A stretch of 64,000 nt of DNA, from the NCBI RefSeq assembly GCF_047511655.1, contig NC_133398.1:40367638-40431637 (forward strand), in the 5' to 3' direction. The position numbers were made by a program, and so were the translations under genes. Shown piece by piece: positions 59,243 through 64,000 of the stretch (positions are counted from its first letter, which is position 1; each line of letters opens with the position of its first letter). The notes beneath the pieces are model-generated. The model was not told the origin of the DNA. It was given only the letters and a program-made list of their open reading frames with translations, and searched no databases. Source of the stretch: Castor canadensis (Eukaryota > Chordata > Mammalia > Rodentia > Castoridae).

Positions 59243-60624
59243 TCTGGAGTTAGTAGGTATAAGTAAGAACTTTCTCAATGGAACCCCAGCAGCACAGCAA
59301 CTAAGAGATAGCATAGATAAATAGACTTCATAAAACTAAAAAGCTTCTGCTCATCAAAAGAAATGGTCTCTAAACTGAAGAGAATACCCACAGAGTGGGA
59401 GAAAATATTTGCCAGCTACACATCAGACAAAGGACTGATAATCAGAATATATAGGGAACTTAAAAAACTAAATTCTCCCAAAACTAATGAACCAATAAAG
59501 AAATGGGCAAGTGAACTAAACAGAACTTTCTCAAAAGAAGAAATTCAAATGGCCAAAAAACACATGAAAGAATGCTCTCTGTCTCTAGCCATAAAGGAAA
59601 TGCAAATTAAAACCACACTAAGATTCCAGCTCACCCCTGTTAGAATAGCCATCATTAGCAACACCACCAACATCAGGTGTTGGTGAGGATGCGGGGGAAA
59701 AAGGAACCCTCTTACACTGTTGGTGGGAATGTAAACTAGTACAACCACTCTGGAAAAAAATTTGGAGGCTACTTAAAAATCTAAACATTGATCTACCATT
59801 TGATCCAGCAATACCACTCTTGGGGATATACCCAAAAGACTGTGACACAGGTTACTCCAGAGGCACCTGCACACCCATGTTTATTGCAACACTACTCACA
59901 ATAGCCAAGCTATGGAAACAGCCAAGATGCCCCACTACTGACGAATGGATCAAGAAAATGTGGTATCTATACACAATAGAATTTTATGCAGCCATGAAGA
60001 AGAACGAAATGTTATCATTTGCTGGTAAATGGATGGAATTGGAGAACATCATTCTGAGTGAGGTTAGCCTGGCCCAAAAGACCAAAAATTGTATGTTCTC
60101 CCTCATATGTGGACATTAGATTAAGGGCAAACACAACAAGGTGATTGGACTTTGATCACAAGATAAAAGCGAGAGCACACAAGGGAGATATGAGGATAGG
60201 TAAGACACCTAAAAAATTAGCTAGTATTTGTTGCCCTCAATGCAGAGAAACTAAAGCAGATACCTTAAAAGCAACTGAGGCCAATTAGGAGAAGGGGACC
60301 AGGAACTAGAGAAAAGGTTAGATTAAAAAGAATTAACCTAGAAGGTAACACACATGCACAGGAAATCAATGTGAGTCAATGCCCTGTATAGCTATCCTTA
60401 TCTCAACTAGCAAAAACCCTTGTCCCTTCCTGTTATTGCTTATACTCTCTCTTCAACAAAATTAGAGATAAGGGCAAAATAGTTTCTGCTGGGTATAGAG
60501 GGGGTGTGGGGGGAGGTAGGGGGTGGAGTGGGTGGTAAGGGAGGGAGTGGGGGCGGGGAGGGAGAAATGACCCAAGCATTGTATGCACATATGAATAATA
60601 AAAAAATAAAAATTATAAAAAAAA
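59243..60624 (+). mobile_element. L1 copy 7, 5'-truncated, sense
   Basis: It starts inside the ORF2 C-terminal part (CTGGAGTTAGTAGGTATA, copy 1 near 5523), reads to MFSLICGH at 60119 and carries the 3'UTR with a G-rich block (60497-60563). An A-tail follows, all inside an exact 17-bp duplication. It is closest to copies 1 and 2. The ORF2 piece is split by a stop near 59323 and a frameshift near 59690. Confidence 0.96.
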
Positions 60625-60641
60625 GAAAGATTGCCAGATGA
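60625..60641. repeat. target-site duplication of L1 copy 7 (right)
   Basis: GAAAGATTGCCAGATGA, identical to 59226-59242. Confidence 0.96.
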
Positions 60642-60687
60642 ATGAAAAATTATATGTTTTAATCTGAAACGTTTAATATTTGTATAT

Positions 60688-61194
60688 TAGTCTCCTATTG
60701 CTGTTGCGACAAACTACAACAACTTAGTCACTTAAATTGTATAAATTTATTATCTTCCAAATTTTATAGAACTACAGTCTCACTGGGCTGCCATTGAGGC
60801 ATCAGTAGGGCTGTGTTCCTTCTGGAAGCTCTGGGAAAGACCCATATCCTTGGCTTTTCCATCTTCTAAGGGGCCTGTTTTATTCTTTGGCTGTCACTCA
60901 TCACTCCATTCCTCCATCTTCAAGGTCATTGATGCCAGAGTAAATACTTCTCATGTTGTCATTTCTCTTGTTACTCCTCTTCTATCTCCCTCTTCCACTT
61001 TTAAGGACGTTTGTGTTGTAATGGACCCACCTGTACAATCCAGTGTGATCTTCCTATGCTAAGATTGGCCAATTAAGAAACTTCATTCTATCTTTAACCT
61101 TATTTCCCCTTTGCTGTATAATATATTCATAATTTCTAGAAATTAAGATGTGGACATCTTTGGAGAACATTATTCTGTCTACTATAGTATACAT
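60688..61194 (-). mobile_element. MLT1-type MaLR LTR, antisense
   Basis: The + strand opens TTAGTCTCCTATTGCTGTTG, ACAAACTACAACAACTTAG and AATTTATTATCTTCC, the reverse of an MLT1 3' end. It continues through TCTGGAAGCTCTGGGAAAG to ACATTATTCTGTCTACTA. No internal genes remain. Confidence 0.7.
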
Positions 61195-61339
61195 TATTAA
61201 TTCTTAAGATTTTTGCATATATCTGGCTGTTTTGCTTAGCCCATAAACTTTGGTCCCAATTGCATCAGAAAAGAAGACTTCTACCGTGTTTGAAAGAAAC
61301 TGACAATGTACCAGAGATAAATCTGGAAGCTATGTATGT

Positions 61340-61465
61340 TTTTCTTGAGGTAGGCTACTTATCCCATTTTATAGGTGAGGACTTTGGGATGTAGAGAGAT
61401 TATTGTTCAATATCACTCACCTGGGAAGTGTCTGGGCTCAAACTTGAACTCAGTTCCTCTGACTT
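61340..61465 (-). mobile_element. MIR SINE, antisense
   Basis: CCCATTTTATAGGTGAGGAC, CAATATCACTCACCTGGGAA and CTCAAACTTGAACTCAG are reverse MIR text. Confidence 0.72.
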
Positions 61466-64000
61466 CATTAGCCACATTTTTGACCATACCCTACCATACA
61501 AGGGAATTAGAGTACTAAAATATGAGAGGTAGACAGGGTAGTTGATTATAAAAAATACAAGCCTAGAATAAATAATATCATATTAAGAATGTTTGTCAGA
61601 GAGTGGTATTAAAGTAGACCATGCAGAACACTATGTGTCATGGCAGAGTCAGGGATGGAGAGCATTGGTAAACTTACTTGAGTGTGGTACAAAGGACATT
61701 CCATGACTGGCATCATGCATTACACTCCCTGATAAATTGAGTAGAGAATTCAGAGGGGTGGCCAGAGGCATGTTCAAGAAAGTATGAGCGATAACTACTG
61801 CACAAACTCTCTCAACAACAAAGGACAAATGACATTGGTTTGGAGAAGGTTCAGCTGATAGAGGCTGAACTTGAGTATTTATTATCAGCTCTCATTGAAC
61901 ATGTGGGTTGATTGCTGTGGCAATGGTAGTTTAGTGCAGTTTGGGATATGTATTAATTAATACAGTGACACAAATGACAAAATATAATAGCAACAAGTCC
62001 ATGATTACTAATTTCTGATCACTCAATAGGACAGCCATATTATAGGTTTTAGAAACAGATATAAATGCAATATGCATGGAATGTACAAAAGTTCTTACAG
62101 TGAACAAAGTAGTATCTGCCTTAATGTTGGCCAGTACCTCTTTCCTTGCTGCAGTTTGTCTTTGATCTCTCAATTCCAAATTTACCTCCAACACAACTGA
62201 GAAATCACCTCCAGGAGCTCGTGGCTCCTGTGTTGAAGAGGTAAGCCGCTGTTTCAGACTGCAGGCTGCAGAGTGTGCACAGATTCTTAGACCCAGAGGT
62301 TGAGAGGAGTGACCTTGCCCTCCTCACTTCTGAGTAGTGTATCAGTGATGAACATCTTCTGGGCAGGAGAGAGATCCCAGCTCAGTGTCAGAAGCTTGAA
62401 AAAGGGAAGTTACTGTACTCTGAGGAGCAGTGATTCACAGTAGAAGTGACTCATGTACTGTTAAGAGTTACGAAGAGATTGACCACAAAAGGAGAAAATT
62501 ACCTGTGCGGAATCAATATTTTTAAAATTAAAGTTAAATAGGAGAAATAAGACATAAAGCCATTTTTTACAGGCTCACTAAAAATTCACTTTGAGAATTT
62601 AATTTCCTCTTTATTGTCTCTCTCCTTTCATTTTATCCACTCTCTTTCCCACTTTCCCCTTAAATTAAAATGTAATATGTGGCTCATGAACTTTTACTAA
62701 ATTCATATTTTAAAAATGCATTTTCTTGATTGTCTTTTATTATGAGAAAATTCGGGCCGCAAAGAACACTCTCAAACCACAGAGAAGAGATTATGTGTTA
62801 AGTTAGTAATGCTGAGCAGTTTGCCTGTTCTTTACATTGAAGTCTGCAGTCTAGAATTAGTGAACCAGAGCAAATAGACCCGCTTCTACTTAGGCACAGG
62901 GTGAAAGAGTTAGTGTAACAGCAGTATAAGCTGTTGAACACAGTTTCTGATTGCCAGGGAGACTGAATGTTTTGAAGTTTCATTCTGTCACTACAGCCTT
63001 TATGCTCTGATATTTCCTAGAGCTTCACAGCCAGTTTCTGCCTGTGCTCATGAGTCCAGAGGCAAAGGGAAGGGCTGTGTGCTAAATTTGCTTGTCTCTT
63101 TCTCAGATTTTTTTCATGTGCTACACAAAAACTCCTCTTCCTCTATCAGTCAAAACCAAAAGACTCGTTTGCAAATTGATCCATGAAAATCTCTTCCTGT
63201 TGGCCTCCCACTATTTTACCAGACATTTACAGCTAGATGTGTTTGGATCTTCATTGTGGCTATTTGTTATTAACAAAGCCTTCATCATTCTCACGTGATA
63301 TGGATTTCTGATGATTTTTGTTTACTGTCAGAAAAAAGATTGGCTTCAATTTAGTGTCTTCTTATAAAAGATTAAAGGTATTTCAATGACTTTTCACTTA
63401 ATCAATTTTTATGCTGGCCAAGTTTCATAAATGTCAAGGGTGCTAGTTATAGTGATTTTTGGATGACCCTCTGTGGTTCTCTGAATTTAGGCAGAGCCCA
63501 TCTGGCTGTTTGAGGATTCTAGCATATGGGTCATTGCATACCCAGTAATCACTCGATAGATTCAAATTGTAAACTAGCATTCATATCATTCAAAAGCCCT
63601 GGATTTTCATTGGTTCTGTGTAGTTGGCAGTAAGTTTCAGAGCAGATGTTTTTTTCTTTGGCCTTCATGCACATGAGGTAGGAGGAGTAGGATAAATCTG
63701 GTTTTCCATGTGAATCTTCATGGTCTTTAGTCTAGAGACAAAGACCAAGTCCTTACAGAAAACAGTGTAGAATCCCTGCAGTATTTTAAAGCTCCTTTAA
63801 ATAAGTGGAGAAATGAATATGTAAATTATTACAACAGGTTATGAGAAAAAGGGATGATGTTATTTCAGCAGAGAAAAATGGATATTTTTGTCTTTGCTTC
63901 ACTTTATGAGTTACCAGAAGGCTCATTTGCATGTACTCTTAGGAAGGCATCACACACATGCTTATTCTCTGTGTATGGTGTCTCTTGATGCCAAAACCAC
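61466..64000. other. unassigned sequence
   Basis: No gene or confident repeat is recognised in 2.5 kb. An 87-codon minus frame (61931-62194) and GAG/GTAAGC near 62242 could suggest an exon edge but have no further support. Confidence 0.4.

Overview
This is a gene-poor stretch of mammalian nuclear DNA, almost certainly from a rodent. The rodent call rests on the interspersed repeats. There are tRNA-derived ID-type SINEs, dimeric and trimeric SINEs that join B1 (7SL-like) units to an ID-like unit, MaLR LTRs of the MLT1/ORR1 type, and several young L1 copies. The SINE forms do not look like mouse or rat; a beaver, squirrel or kangaroo-rat relative fits best, with beaver my first guess. I see no intact cellular protein-coding gene, no functional RNA gene and no CRISPR.

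Layout. 1-6876 is a nearly full-length L1 on the + strand: a 5'UTR with GC-rich diverged tandem units, an intact 400-codon ORF1, an ORF2 broken by many stops and frameshifts, and a G-rich 3'UTR. 6.9-15.8 kb holds old L1 pieces, ID SINEs, a MaLR LTR, a (CA)n tract, a MIR and a Tigger-like DNA transposon. 15.8-16.6 kb is an L2. 16.7-26.6 kb is one ancient minus-strand L1 (L1MC-like), split by two SINEs and four later L1 insertions; one of those is a textbook 5'-inverted (twin-primed) copy. 26.6-42.2 kb is mostly unrecognised sequence with MIRs, SINEs, ERVL LTRs and old L1 5'-end sequence. 42.2-44.3 kb is another 5'-truncated L1 with a 16-bp target duplication. 44.3-54.9 kb carries microsatellites, MIR, MER5, SINE and LTR pieces. 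54.9-57.65 kb is a processed pseudogene of the phosphate transporter SLC20A1 (PiT-1) on the minus strand. 59.2-60.6 kb is a young L1 with an exact 17-bp target duplication, followed by an MLT1-type LTR and unassigned sequence to the end.

Nothing here works together as a pathway. The story is retrotransposition: L1 machinery made its own copies and, in trans, most likely the SINEs and the SLC20A1 retrocopy. The most useful observations are the nested and twin-primed L1 structures, the antisense open frame preserved across the L1 5'UTR repeats, a +1 T shared by two L1 copies, and two unexplained local duplications (35.9/37.0 kb and 13.0/13.3 kb). Repeat family names come from recognising sequence, not from a database search, and boundaries without a target duplication are approximate.
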